DNA of 64,000 nucleotides from Aplysia californica (GCF_000002075.1 NW_004797363.1:136097-200096); one strand, 5' to 3'. Positions 11,647-23,006 are shown, counted from the stretch's first letter. Notes: generated from the sequence alone by a model not told the origin. Numbers and translations are program-made.

Positions 11647-13591
11647 TTTTTTTTTTTTTAAGGGGTGAGGGGGGATTGATGTTGGCGGATCGGTGGAAAC
11701 AGTATTTACTTGATTTTAGTAGTTTTGAAAAGAAGCCTTTTCAGATCATTTATACTGTATAACAATAATGAGCTACTGTTAGTTCTGTTAGTTTGTTTTG
11801 TATTGTCAATGTTCTTGTTATAAATTGCCTATAACAAACATGCTGATTTCACCACAATCACTCAATATAAGCATTTCATTGTAGCTTAAAATATCCTCTC
11901 TTTTTTCTTGTTACTCATTATATTGTCATGACAAAAAGATACATTGCTTGTGGGGCATATTTCCAAATGTTTGTATTACGCAATATTTCTTGTTCCTATC
12001 TTCCTGATCTTCTATTTGAACCTTTACTTGTACATGAAAACACTCACAGCATGGTACATCCACTTGATCAAACTACAGCTGGGGGCTCTCGTGGCCTAGA
12101 AGTTAAGGTGTTCACTTTTCATCTGGGTAGTGACACAAAAATTTTCTTCTCTGAAATTGTCTCCTTTCACCTCCTTTCCTGCTCTCTAGCAATGTTCTGT
12201 CGTCTGCTTTCGTCTCCACTTTCTGCCCCCCCCCCTTCCCTTCCTTTGCCCCTCTCTTCTGGGCTCCTGACTCTTTCTGCAACCTTTCTACTGCCACACC
12301 CCTGATCTTCTGGTAGGAAAGATCTACACCTAGCCTTCTCGGACAAGGGCAAAAAATCTCGGAGGTCGCTTGTGCAAGTTGCACACGTTAAAGATCCCTT
12401 GGTGGTCCAAAATTGATAAGAGTAGGCTTCGGCCGCCACCCGCGCAAAATTCAAAATTTCCTACCAACTGAAAATGTTTAATATGTCCCTTGCGCTCATA
12501 TGCCCTTATGCATTTGCGAGTGCCGTAAAACACCTACCAACTTCCCCCCCCCCCAAAAAAAAACCCCAACAACTAAACTAAAGCTGAACCTGCTCTAACA
12601 GGCTTTTTTTCTGAAACAGAATTCGATGTTGTTCCTATCTAACAGCCACCTGTATAAGACAATCGCCCGTATCAAAGGCCAATTCCCATTTCCTCCCTTC
12701 AATATTTTTTACATTATAATGACACTGTAAAATGGCCACCTGTCTCATATGGCCTCTTTTCTCCTCAACAATGGGTGGCCGTCTTATTAAGCAGTTTCGA
12801 CCCTATATGTAGCCTTCTGCATTTTGACCATCCTTAAGATGCAGTACTTCTTTTGGCAGCAAAGTATTGTAGCCTTTTATGGGGGGCTACTGTTCAAATT
12901 TTAATGTAAGTAGAAAAATGACTTGTTGTCTTATTTAAAAGTCTATTGGTGGGTGGTTGGCTGGTGCTCTGGTGTGGTTAGCTCCTTCTTTCCTATCAAA
13001 CATCTATCATCCTTATCTCTCCTTTTTTGTGTATGTTACTCTCTTATAACACATCTATTCTTCGGTACTTATATGCAGCTTATATGACCTTATTGTGTTG
13101 CAAGCTCCGTAAAACTCTTACTAAAACTACTAAAACTAAAAGAGTCTATATCGACTCTACTATACGCCATTTTGAAAAGTGACGTACGGCAAAGGCTTAC
13201 TCTGAGCAGTGGTTATTTGTTTGTACATTTTTCAAGTGAAATTTTGCTGGGATAGTGTATATATATTTATTTTATCTTAGTTTTCGTAGAGAAATAGTAT
13301 CAATAAATTTTTCTTTTCTTTGCTTTTTTTCTGAAACAGAATTCGATGTTGTCCGTGTATATCTCCATGGCAACACCAACTGACTTCAATGTGTGGAAAA
13401 CAGTGGCCAAATGTCTGCACATCTGGGACTTGGACGTTCGAGGTTTTCACAAGAGCATGTGGCGCCTTTTCCTCAAAGGTCACCCAGTGCTTATAATCGG
13501 CAGTCCCGCATCGCCGTACTCTGATTCTAAACCGGCTGGGATTGTGCCAATTACTGCTGTAAAAGAAGCAGGAAAAGAGAAAAAGAGATAG
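1449..13591 (+). CDS. POMGNT1: Protein O-linked-mannose beta-1,2-N-acetylglucosaminyltransferase 1, 3' part (13 exons; 5' end off window)
   Basis: This is a Golgi type II membrane enzyme that adds GlcNAc in beta-1,2 linkage to O-mannose on alpha-dystroglycan and similar proteins. Coding exons: 1449-1562, 3286-3403, 3908-4006, 5336-5463, 6063-6133, 6498-6573, 7706-7831, 8383-8441, 8783-8855, 9398-9526, 10275-10465, 11394-11508 and 13340-13591 (stop TAG 13589-13591). Joined they give 516 residues in one open frame with GT-AG introns. Visible blocks matching human POMGNT1 include [20 protein letters not shown] (stem domain), [31 protein letters not shown], the metal-binding EED motif at residues 253-255 of the visible part, [31 protein letters not shown] and [12 protein letters not shown]. 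Human POMGNT1 has 660 residues, so roughly the first 100-140 (cytosolic tail, membrane anchor, start of stem) lie upstream; I found no such exon in 1-1448. The C-terminus ends in a short Lys/Arg-rich tail. Identification is very secure. Confidence 0.96.
1715..1840 (+). repeat. Degenerate dispersed repeat (pair with 6308-6446)
   Basis: Shares with 6308-6446 the blocks GGTCCTACT, TTTCTCTGTTGTTTCT and ATTGTGTC followed by GCTCTTTAC. Likely an old SINE copy of unknown family. Confidence 0.4.
2406..2584. mobile_element. pogo/Tigger-like MITE
   Basis: Starts CAGTCGAAACTGTCC after TA and ends near AGCAAGTTTGATCT. It is close to the intact copy at 21871-22044 in length and internal blocks (GGTTATCTTAGACAGGTGG; ATTGTCTTGGACAG). 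The right end is diverged. POMGNT1 intron. Confidence 0.7.
4536..4665. mobile_element. pogo/Tigger-like MITE, left end missing
   Basis: Contains the family blocks GTGGTCCTCTTGGACAGT and GGTGGTTGTCTTGAACAGG and ends AGCAGGTTCAACTG then TA. The left terminal repeat is not recognisable. Confidence 0.6.
4740..4800 (-). repeat. tRNA SINE group B, short end fragment
   Basis: An AAT-rich run followed by ATTTATATAGC and CACTTTACC matches the 3' end of the group B copies at 22715 and 52345, in reverse. It adjoins the (CA)n tract. Confidence 0.4.
4855..4941. repeat. (CA)n microsatellite
   Basis: About 43 almost uninterrupted CA units in a POMGNT1 intron. Confidence 0.95.
5042..5281. mobile_element. 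piggyBac-like MITE, 240 bp
   Basis: Terminal inverted repeats CCTATCCGTACG / CGTACGGATAGG. The left flank is TTAA (5038-5041) and the right is TTGA (5282-5285, one change). Such TTAA-targeted short elements are typical non-autonomous piggyBac relatives. It has an internal hairpin around CCCTGGGGG/CCCCAGGG. It ends 54 bp before the POMGNT1 exon at 5336. Confidence 0.75.
6308..6446 (+). repeat. Degenerate dispersed repeat (pair with 1715-1840)
   Basis: See shared blocks GGTCCTACTTCTC, TTTCTCTGTGTTGTTTCTGT and ATTATTGTGTCAATATGC. Probably an old SINE in a POMGNT1 intron. Confidence 0.4.
7425..7580 (+). repeat. SINE group II, diverged copy
   Basis: Matches the group II body (GGGTGCTCTAGTGTGGTTTG, CTCCTTCTTTCCTATCAAA, TGTTACTCTCTTGTTACACC, GTTGCAAGTGACGTAAAAC). 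A further degenerate head-like piece lies at 7131-7180. POMGNT1 intron. Confidence 0.6.
8863..8925. repeat. (TTG)n microsatellite
   Basis: Imperfect TTG/GTT repeat just after the POMGNT1 exon ending at 8855. Confidence 0.9.
9010..9125 (+). repeat. SINE group II, 5'-truncated diverged copy
   Basis: Has only the 3' half of group II (TATTGTGTTTGTTACTCTCT, TAATCTTCTGCACTTATATG, GTTGCAAGTG, TAAAAACTCTTACTTAAAC). Confidence 0.55.
11108..11284 (+). repeat. SINE group II, full copy with 13-bp target duplication
   Basis: Begins TGGGTGGTTGGTGGGTGCTC and ends in the AAACT-type tail. It is flanked by perfect 13-bp direct repeats CTGACACAGATAA at 11095-11107 and 11285-11297, so this is a complete, fairly recent insertion. 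It defines the group II unit as about 177 bp. POMGNT1 intron. Confidence 0.88.
11602..11660. repeat. (TTTC)n microsatellite and T tract
   Basis: About eleven TTTC units followed by a T homopolymer, in the last POMGNT1 intron. Confidence 0.95.
12079..12540 (+). repeat. tRNA-derived SINE, group I (about 460 bp)
   Basis: The head GGCTCTCGTGGCCTAGAAGT resembles a tRNA A-box region. The body (TGTCTCCTTTCACCTCCTTT, TAGCAATGTTCTGTCGTCTG, AAGATCCCTTGGTGGTCCAA, AGTAGGCTTCGGCCGCC) is shared with 41736-42240 and, reversed, 62207-62882. It ends in the shared tail GCGCTCATATGCCC...GTAAAAC. Last POMGNT1 intron. Confidence 0.85.
12581..12803. mobile_element. pogo/Tigger-like MITE carrying a foreign insertion
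   Basis: TA-flanked, left end AAGCTGAACCTGCTCTAACAG, right end near GTTTCGACC then TA. It has the family blocks CCACCTGTATAAGACAATCG and AATGGGTGGCCGTCTTA. It is interrupted at 12602-12637 by a 36-bp insertion flanked by TCTAACAG duplications, described in the findings. Confidence 0.75.
12948..13141 (+). repeat. SINE group II, full-length copy
   Basis: The head GGTGGGTGGTTGGCTGGTGC and the group II body are followed by a longer ACTAAAACT tail. Short direct repeats (AGTCTAT before and after) look like a target duplication. It lies about 200 bp before the last POMGNT1 exon. Confidence 0.8.
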
Positions 13592-16500
13592 CATACAAAG
13601 TAATGTTGTTGATCAAATATTTATTTGTTGCAATGTCTTCTGAGCTTGTTACTTCTGTAAAGTGAAGTCTGTAATGTTGAAAAAGATGAATATTTTGATC
13701 ACATGTGGAATCTTATGCAACTTGACAATGGGTCAAACGACATGAGTCGAAAGGACTGCTGGTTTGACAACAAAAACATTAGGGTGGAAAGTGTGAAATT
13801 AATTTTTTTATTGCAGAGGAAAATCGTGGTTAGATGATAAACAAAAGGCCTAAACAAACAAATCCAGCTGTTTCAGGCTGGTGACTCTAAGCAGATTTTG
13901 TGACTGTTTCTAAATCATATGACTTGTTGAAAGTTTGTATTTTAATAGCGTAGTGATATTCAGCATTTCAGGACTTTCACTCACTCAAGAATATTTCAGT
14001 GAATGATAATTTCATCTGTTTCTTGTAAAAGGATTTATTATATGTTTTAAAGGTACCTCAGAAGAGTAACATTGCTGCAGAGTATTTTTCCCCTGAAGCT
14101 AGGAGAGAGAGAAGTAAAAGAGAAAGACATGAAGAGATTGAAGGAGAGAGAGAGAGTGAAAGGGAGAGAAAGAGGGTGAAAGAGAGAATGAAAGACAGAG
14201 AGAAAGGAGAGGAGGAGTGAGAAAGTATGAGGTCAAGTAAACTTTTTGCGCTGCGGTGATTGTTGATACGATAAAAGTTTTGGAGTGGGTTTTTTTCATG
14301 TGTTGATCAGTTATATATGTGGAAAAAATCTTGTGAGCAGTAAATTTTGCTAAAAGAGAGGCCACTATTAGAAAAACCTTTTTGAACTTATTTTCAGAGG
14401 GTATTTTCAGATTTTTCTACTCTCAGAAATCACCCCTTCAGCTTTATGGCGTGACGTTGTGCCCTTTTGAGAGTAATCGCTACCTCATAGTCTCATGCTG
14501 TGTGTAGCCCTAGGAAGTTGAAAATAATAGCGACTTGATTCTAGAAGCTGATAGTCTGCATGTGGAAAGAAACCAAATTTTACAGTTGAGTTATACTGCT
14601 GTTTTCTCCCCCTCATGCTTAACGTTATGTTTTCTGATTACCAGTAACAGAGACAGTGCAAAATCAATAACCTTTTTTTTTTCCAGAAGCAGGAACAAAA
14701 ATAGTAGCTTTTTTTCCTGCCCCCCCTGCGAAAAATGATTGTGTTGCTCATAGATTTCTTGAACTTGGTCATCGAAATGTTTCTCAGGTTTCATAATGGT
14801 TGTGTGCTGAAAGTTGTTTGCTAAAGGCCGGTGAATAACACAACTTAAAGTTATGGTCTTGACATTTATATATTTAAATGCAACGACTCACTAAACTATT
14901 GGTGCTGAATGGATGTTGATTTGGAGAAAGAAAAATGATTGTTTGTATGAAAATGACTTAATGTTGCTTGTACTGCATGCTTTAAATGTTTTCCTTTTTG
15001 TTTATTAGAAGGTAAGCCTGGCTTAACCACAAACTGTTAATTCCACTGTTAATGTAACCAAATCAGGAGTGATTTGATTGGCTGAAAATCATAATTTTGT
15101 ATTCCCAGCTCCCACTCACAACATTACTTTCCTATAGTGGCTAAAAGAATGTGTTCCTTTACAGTTAAGAGATTTGTCTGAATCCTGTTCTCTAAGTGGA
15201 TCCATATCTCTTAAGCCAAGCAGCAAGTACTGTCACTTTGAAACACATGGTTGTATAAATACAGAATTTTAACCATATGAGCCCAGCATCAGGGCATGAA
15301 CCTTCAGTGCACGTGCAGCTGATATCACCAGGGACAACTGCCAGATTTACATCAGCACATGTGTAATGTTTATCTTTTCATTTGAATTTGATCTATTATT
15401 TTGTTTTTTCACTGGAAAGGTCATTATCTTATTCTTAGCACCCATGGGGTTTCACACTGACACTGATTGCTGCAAATAGTTTCTGAACAATTTTTGTGAT
15501 GTTACTCCTTTTCCTAAATAATAAACATGGCTCGTCCTGTGGACTTGCTGCGAATCATCAAAACCGAATCTCCATTGATGGAAATCCTCAACGTTTTGTT
15601 GAAAATATGTTTTCTTTCTCCCAGATGTTTGAATTTGTGCATGATTATTATCTATGTTTGTTTAGTGAAAGTCATTTTCTTGCTTTTGCTGTCTTCCTGG
15701 TTCAGTTTTCATTTTGTGGTTTTGTTTGGTTGTCCTTTTGACTTAGGACAAACTCAATCATATTCTTCTATTTTTAGTATAATTGTAGCTTAGACAGGAC
15801 TGTTGTGTTTGGATGAAAGCGCATGAGTTTAGGTATAAATGCAGATCATTAGTTTGCATAGATGTCGAGAGAAAATGCCACCTACTGACACAAAAGTTTT
15901 GTGCAATAATGAAAACACTTTTAAGTATCTGAGTGTAGAAGAGATGTATATATAATGTAGTAACTACTTTTCTGGCTTTTCTTAAAGTGATATAAGCGGA
16001 TAACTGCATTTTTATATGTTATTGCAGTGACAAATTTGTGCTATTGCACTTTTCGGTTGTTTTTTTTCCTATTGCTACTGACAGTATGTGAGATTCAAAA
16101 GGGAAAGTGGTTGGAGGGAGTCACTAGTACCTTGCACATCTATTGTTTGGGCCTGCTATATCAATTTGTCTATCTTGCTTTTTTCCTGCACTTAATGACT
16201 AATTTGCCTTAATGTGCTCCACCTTACTCAAACTAAAATTGAAACAAAAAATCATTGCTGTTTCATACTACAAATCCTTTACATTTTATCTATGAGGCTT
16301 GTCTTTCTGTCTGATTCATTGGGCTTATTTCTCCATCAGTAAATATGTCTTTTGCCCAGATGAGTTTGTATATAATGAATTAAAGCTCCTTACCACTCTT
16401 ATTTCACTTTTGCTTGAGTTGCAATGTGGATAATCGATGTTATTTTTTATTTTTACTGCAAACGCTTCTACTCTCTAGGGCAGGATGTTTGACTAGTTAC

Positions 16501-16865
16501 ACCCAAAGGTAACAAGTTTCAGTCAGTTAGGTATTGCTGATGTTTTTAGAAAAAGTTTACTTTAAACAAAATTTTCATGGGGGTCTTTTTATTTGTATTC
16601 TTCTTCTTTTATTTGGTCCCTAAATTGGTATCTTCTTACCATGTTTTTGAGTCTTCAATTTACTTTAAGGGAAGACGAGAGGGGACAGAATCGACTGTAA
16701 ATCTCTTTGATTTGTTTATTTGCTGCTTCTCCGTTACCATTCGAGATAGATGATAAAAGTGTAGAAATAAGAATGGTGTGAACTAATGTGTGTGTGTGTC
16801 AAAAGCTGATCATTCCATTTTCTATTGACACATAAATTGTTTGTTGTCTATGGTTATATGATTTT

Positions 16866-16933
16866 GGCCTTGACCACAAAGCTTCCATCTACAACAGTAC
16901 TGTATCGTAGATGGAAGGTTGTGGCCATAGGCC
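16866..16933 (+). ncRNA. Stable 68-nt hairpin, microRNA-precursor-like candidate
   Basis: The 5' arm GGCCTTGACCACAAAGCTTC (16866-16885, then CATCTAC) pairs with the 3' arm GTAGATGGAAGGTTGTGGCC (16914-16933 region, ending GGCC). By hand I get 11 perfect pairs next to the loop, then blocks of 2, 4, 2 and 5 pairs separated by single mismatches or bulges, with a 14-nt loop. That shape suits a pre-miRNA. I do not recognise either arm as a known microRNA. It lies in the probable POMGNT1 3' UTR. Expression and processing are unproven. Confidence 0.3.
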
Positions 16934-18554
16934 TTAAACAAATGTTTGCTCTTTCCGGTCATGAGAATGCGATAATACTGCTGTACTGTGTTGGCTGTTG
17001 GGGTTTATTAAGAACAATGTTATGTCTTTCCACTACAGGGGATGATGTGGAGAGGTTAAGAGTAGGAGATGTTAGCCAGGAAATTTTGCTTGTACATGGA
17101 TTTTTTTTTTCTTTCAAATCATGGTTCTATCATGCCAGCTAGCTATTCATAACTGAATTGGACAAAGCTTGTCTGTATTCAGAATATAACTTTTCTTTCT
17201 TTTTTTTTTAAAAGAGGAAATCACTGAACCGTGTCAATAGTAAGTGGTACCTGTACACTGAACCCTAATCCTTTTTCTGTGTTTTTCTGAGACATAAAGG
17301 GGTAATTTGCTGTGTACGATTGCATGTTGATCTCCAGACAGCAACTCTATATGTTGGTCTCTATATCAACGTGGCTGCACCCGTTCTTCTTGATGCTGTA
17401 AGCTAATTTTTTTTGTCTTTCAAATAGATCTGCTTTGAAGAAGGGTGTTTAGTGGGTTGGGTTGTTCTGTCATTGCACTAGTCATTTGTACAGGGTAGGT
17501 GTTGTTGGAAATGCTTTGAGGCGTGGTTCAGTGTATACAAACGTTCGAGAGTTTCTGTTTAGGAGTGTTCTTATGTCATAATATATTCTTGTACTGCCAG
17601 TTGTTGTAATCCTGAGCAGTATACTGAAGGTGTTACCAAAATGTAATTGCTCCTGAATTTTTCAAATAATTGCAGATGGAAGGAATTACATTTTTTAAAA
17701 GCAATTTTAAAGTTTCCATCAGTGTTCATCTTCAAAATGTCAGCCATGTCATGTGGTTCTTATAGTTGATAAAAATGGCTGACTCATCAAGAACTTTGTA
17801 GTTTGGATATTTTCGTACCTTCAGATTAAATTGTGATGGATTTTTTCTACTTTATTTTCCATGTGTGAGAGCGATGCCTTTGACAGCCCTTAGACTTACA
17901 GTTACAGAAATATTTTGATATTGTTCTTTCATGAACTCTGTGTACCACCAGAACATGATAGTCTAACTTACTCACGAGGTGTCTTACCTTTCTCTTTAAA
18001 GTTTTGTTTTATTTATTTATGGCAATCATTCGTCTTGTGTCATGAAAACACAACAACTGCTTCCAGGTTTTGAACAGATCTTAAAATTGCTAAGGATGCA
18101 AAGATGCTTATTAACCACCTCAAACTGTGCTAGATGTTAAATCCAGCTTCCTTTCTGCTTTCATTTTTTTGTAAACCATGTTTCATCTTGTGATGTCCTC
18201 CTTACTGCTGTTAACTGAAGTCTTTACTAGTACCTCAAAGCTTTTCATCGCTATGTTCAGAGCGATTGAGAAGCTTTTAGGTGAACCATGCTTTTTGACT
18301 TCCATTATTGTATGAGTCACTTTTCTGTCTTCATGAAATACAGAATCTGGCCAAGCTGAAATGACTGGAACAATTGGTATGGTTGGGTAATCGGCATTTC
18401 ATGGAGCAAGAAAAGCAAATTGCAGTGCAAAATATATTTTTCTCCATCTGTTCAGCTGTTGTCGGTCCAGGTATATATCTGTTGTCGTGATACACTCCAT
18501 TAACAGGAAATAAAGATACAGCAAAGCTATGATATAATGTACCCACTTCCAACC

Positions 18555-18815
18555 AGAAAGTGTGTGTGTGTGTGTGTGTGTGTGTTGCGTGCGTGCGTGC
18601 GTGCGTGCGTGTGTTGCTAAGTATGCTGCTGCAGTGGTGAGTCACTAAATTATGCTAGGGCTTGATACCTGGAAAGAATTTGTGTGTGTGTGTGTGTGTG
18701 TTTGTGTGTGTGTGCATGTGCGTGCGTGCCTGCATGCGAGTTGCTAATGTATGCTGCTACAGTCTAGTGGTGAGTTACTAAATTATGCTGGGACTTGAAA
18801 CCTGGAAAGAATTTG
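18555..18815. repeat. Tandem duplication of about 130 bp with (GT)n/(GCGT)n cores
   Basis: Two adjacent units each have a GT/GCGT microsatellite followed by GTTGCTAA, TATGCTGCT, GTGAGT, ACTAAATTATGCT and ACCTGGAAAGAATTTGT. The second unit is diverged. Confidence 0.8.
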
Positions 18816-21229
18816 TCTCCAAATGAAGGCTATGTCTGGAGTGAGTACTATTAAGCATTTACTATATGTTGTACATATATATATATATGAACACTCACTT
18901 TTTTTATCCATATATTAAATCACAAAATATATATATATATAAATATGTTGCTCAGCTCATATCATGTAGGGGCCTAAAGTTCTAAACCAGAGAATCCTCA
19001 TTGAGTGATACACAGGCAGACTTTAAAAAACTATGACCAGCACTCTGTTTGATGAAATGAATTTTAAAAATTCCTCTCTGTTTTATTGTCTCTCAGCTTC
19101 GACTCCTTTGGTTTGTGGATTTCGGTCTCAAAATGCTTGTTACTGGTTGTGGTTGTTGAAGACTAAATTTATATTCCTTTATGTATGGTTTAACTGGTTT
19201 TGAGACACCCTGTACCCTATTTATGTACATTTGGAATGTACTTTGTACTCACCTCATCAGTCATTATTCATTTGCATAATCTGTGTATTCAGTCGTTGTT
19301 TGAAAATTAAGAACTGTTTTTTGCACCCAATTTTGATTATTATTTCCTATTGTCAAAACATCTTACAAGCGTTATAGTAGTTTTACTATGTGCTATTTTT
19401 GTGCCAGTTTTATTCGTCTGTTGAATTCAGAAAACACTTCTCTTGTTTCCACAATCATTCATATTGGCAGGCACTTAAGCACATATGCTCACATACCCAC
19501 ACGTACACATGGATGCACTTACACGCACACATACAAATATATAACCATACTGTTATGCCAAATTTACTTATGATTCTCTGACATAATTTCCTTTCTACGC
19601 TTTTTAAGGCAAATGAGATATAGGCTTATATGTATATATATATATATATATAGGGATGAGTCGTATTAACTTTCCTTTCTATCTTTTAATTTTAATCATC
19701 CGGAAAGGATAATATTAATTAAATTCACTTTGATAATCACAAACATGTATGGCATATGTGTTTTTGTTAGTAGAACTTGCCGAGGTAAAAATCTCTCAGA
19801 CTTTCTCATAATAAACTGCTATGTTGTTGACCAATTTGTGGAAAAATTTTATCCAACACTGAAGAGGATTAAAAACTCACTCCCTTCTGAAAATTCAACC
19901 TGTTTATAACAAAACTTTCTGTTACCATGAAGGCTCAGAGATACGAATTATGCAGCTCTGAATTTGAAATAAAAATCTCTTAAAATTGATCCTTTGAAAG
20001 ATAAAATCGTTTGCTCTGGGAATTAAGATGATGAAGAACGGACTGCATTGGTTGGCATTAATTTAAAGTGTGACTCCTGTGACATGAGTAAGAAAGGCAG
20101 AGGTTTCTTACTCAGATTAAATCCAAACCTCGCTCTAGCTTGTATTTGTTTTTGATAAACCCTGTTAGTCTTGAACTGCTGGCTAAAACTTCTCATTAAG
20201 AACCATACCGGTACTATCCCACTTTATGACACGATACGGATAATGACTGCAATGAGTGATGTGTGCACAGAGGAGGAGAAAGAGAAGAAGGGATAAAGTT
20301 GAGCACGGATAACTCAAACGTATCAGGGATGGACAAATGTGTTTGACATATCCATAATTTGGGTTAACAGAGATAGATATTAAAGAGATATCGGTCAGAG
20401 AATGTCAAACTGTGTAAACTATCTGTGATTTAGAGTTTTCTGTGTTTGTGTTATGCGTGCCCAACTGTTTTTAGGTGCATGAGTGGATGATGTCATGGAT
20501 GGGGAACAAAAAAGGGTAGTCATTTGGTCTCCTCTTTCTTCTTCCAAAGGCCTTAAATGTTTTTTGAACTATGGAAAATACATGTAAATACAGTTTAGCT
20601 TGCATGTATAGGGAACACACACATTGCGAACACACACACAGCAAAAATGCACATAGTGATCAGATATTCAAGTTCCCAATTTAAAAAAAATACATGTATA
20701 TTCTTTGTATCAAAAACACGTACGTACAGTGCACAGCAAAATTCATGAAAAAATGTCCATGTCCTGCAGGTTTTGCTGTGTGCTTATTAAATATTAGACT
20801 ATATTGCAATGATTAAAGCTGTGCGTAATATTATTATCATACTATTTCTCCATTCTTTTGTATGACTGAGTTTTTAAAAATGCATTTTCTCTTTTCCAAG
20901 CCAAAGATATTGAACATGTTCTGCAAATTTATGCTTCTAGCATGATTTTTTAAAGCTTTTGATTTGTTTTTGGTTTTGTGGCTTCGTAGGACACTCTGTT
21001 ATATCTATTGATCTCCTCTCCCTTTCTTCAATCTCCATTTTGACTGATACACAGATGTACAGACATGCATATCTATATAGATACCAGTCCACATTCCCGT
21101 GCATAGATATATGCAGGCAGACATTCTAAAAGATGTGTATTTTAAATACACTCTTTATTACCGTAACCATACATGCACGTCAGTGCCCACATGCACCTAT
21201 AAGTACACAAACAAATTAATACAGATTTG

Positions 21230-21234
21230 CCCCC

Positions 21235-21288
<54 letters not shown>

Positions 21289-21290
21289 TG
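21230..21290. repeat. Compound microsatellite C(n)-(CT)n-(CA)n
   Basis: A C homopolymer, then CT repeats, then CA repeats, all contiguous. Confidence 0.95.
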
Positions 21291-21870
21291 GGCACTTTAT
21301 GGTATAATGCACAAACATGAGCACATTATATTCAGTTCTCTTGAACATGTAAAGAATCCATTTGTTTGAAATAGCCTTGGGAAGGACATTGTTCTTTCCT
21401 TGTTCATAATGAGTCTCTTTTTATTATTACTTTAGATTAAGTGCACAGTCCCAATTGAATTCATTTGATTGTGTTGGGGCCAACCGTAATTTTTCTCCAT
21501 AAACAGGCAAACACCACCATTTTGGCACAATTTGACATCTCTAAGTTCAGTTTTGACCTTCAAAATGAAACATGTCTGTTTTTCAAAGTCACGATTTGAA
21601 TCACTTATATTGTACCAAAGTAGCAGGTTTTGCCCCTCCATAGGGGAAAAATCTTATTGGCCCTGATACAATTTTCATGAATTCAATTGACTGGGCGCGC
21701 TGGGAATTAATAATTAAGAGCTCGCCTATGCTTGTATCCCGTTTTTTTCCCAAGGCTTACCAAGTCAAAATGAGAATATATTACCATCTCATGTGATGAA
21801 AACCGTAAACGAAAAGTTGTTCTCTTTCTTGAAATGAAAATCTTGAGTATGAGATGAAAGTTTCAAAGTA

Positions 21871-22044
21871 CAGTCGAACCTGTTCAAGAGGACCGCCCAT
21901 TGACGAGGAGAAAAATTGTCATCTTAGGCATGTGGTCCTCTTGGGCAGCGTCTTTATAATGTAGAACAAAACACAAGGGGGAAGTTTTGGTCGTTTTTAC
22001 AGATGATTGCCTTGGACACGTGACCGTTAAAACAGGTTCGACTG
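21871..22044. mobile_element. pogo/Tigger-like MITE, 174 bp, intact ends
   Basis: Terminal inverted repeats CAGTCGAACCTGTT / AACAGGTTCGACTG with TA on both sides (21869-21870, 22045-22046). It is the best reference copy of the family. No coding capacity; it must have been moved by a related transposase elsewhere. Confidence 0.88.
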
Positions 22045-22714
22045 TATTTCCACTTGATACGAAACTGAATGAAAAAAATGTCAACGATTTTTTAAATGAG
22101 AATTATGTGTACAAGATGAAAGTTTTGGAGTATATGTGCTCGTTTCTTGCATTTGAAAATTAGAATGCAACTTGAATTAAGTAAGCAAAAATCCCACAAA
22201 CCATGTTGTTCAGTGTAGATGATGTCGGTGCTGGCATTTAAAAAATCCTTTTACTTACACACTTACATTGTCAAGACAACTTTGATGATCATCCCATAAT
22301 ATATTTTAATCACAATGCTGGTCTTATACATTGATGAAAACAGCAAGAAAGAATGGAAGGAAGAGTTAAGGAAATGGAAAGAGATGGTAGTTTGTGTGTA
22401 CAATGATGTATGGTTTCTGTGAGCGTGTTTCTCTGAAGGTAGAAGTGACTGGTGTGGTTTATATCTCTCTTACTCCTAGGTAATCCTGTGTAAATCTTGC
22501 TTATATACTATGCGATTCCTAAGAAGTAAGAAATTTGTGAAAGGATTATGTGTGTCATGTGGATGTAGCTTGAGGTTTTATATACGATACTTGTACATGA
22601 TGTTTATGTGAAAGGTTATCTCAAATAAATGCGTTGTATGCACTCAGCACATTCATGTCTTGATGGTGTGATAATTATAACAATAAAATGATGATGATAA
22701 TAATAATAATAATA

Positions 22715-23006
22715 ATGATAATTGCATTTATATAGCGCGTATTCATGCTCAATGCGCTTTACAAGTATTATTACCCTAGTAGACCAGATAACACTCAGAA
22801 ACATTCTCAACTTTCCAGGAAGCATGGAGTTATGCGCTCGAACACTAGGAAACTGACAAGATCTTTCGACATCTATAGTTGGGTACCCATACTCACCTAC
22901 CTATGTTAAGCAAAGAAAGTTGTGTAAAGTGCCTTTCCCAAGGTTGCAGTGTGGCCCCTGATGGGGTTTGAACCCATCAGCCTAACTAGTATATCACTGA
23001 CGCCAC
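22715..23006 (-). repeat. tRNA-derived SINE, group B
   Basis: Read in reverse it has a tRNA-like head with a B-box (GGGTTTGAACCC region seen as GGGGTTTGAACCC), then GGGAAAGGCACTTTACACAA, and ends TATAAATGCAATTATCATTA. It aligns along its length with 52345-52681. Confidence 0.8.

Larger units (their letters stand above)
13592..22680 (+). other. Probable long 3' UTR of POMGNT1 and intergenic DNA
   Basis: After the POMGNT1 stop about 9 kb is largely free of recognisable mobile elements, apart from a 174-bp MITE at 21871-22044, and has no coding exon I recognise. Poly(A)-signal hexamers AATAAA occur on the + strand at 15520-15525, 18509-18514 and 22624-22629. The last is followed by a GT-rich stretch, as expected of a cleavage site. 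A purine-rich low-complexity stretch lies at 14101-14220, microsatellites at 18555-18815 and 21230-21290, and a stable hairpin at 16866-16933. Which signal is used cannot be told from sequence alone. Confidence 0.4.

Noticed and set aside
11353-11661. Long POMGNT1 reading frame continuing past 11508
   Set aside because: The continuation is intron: a GT donor follows CCACCG and the frame runs into the TTTC microsatellite, whereas the family sequence resumes at 13340.
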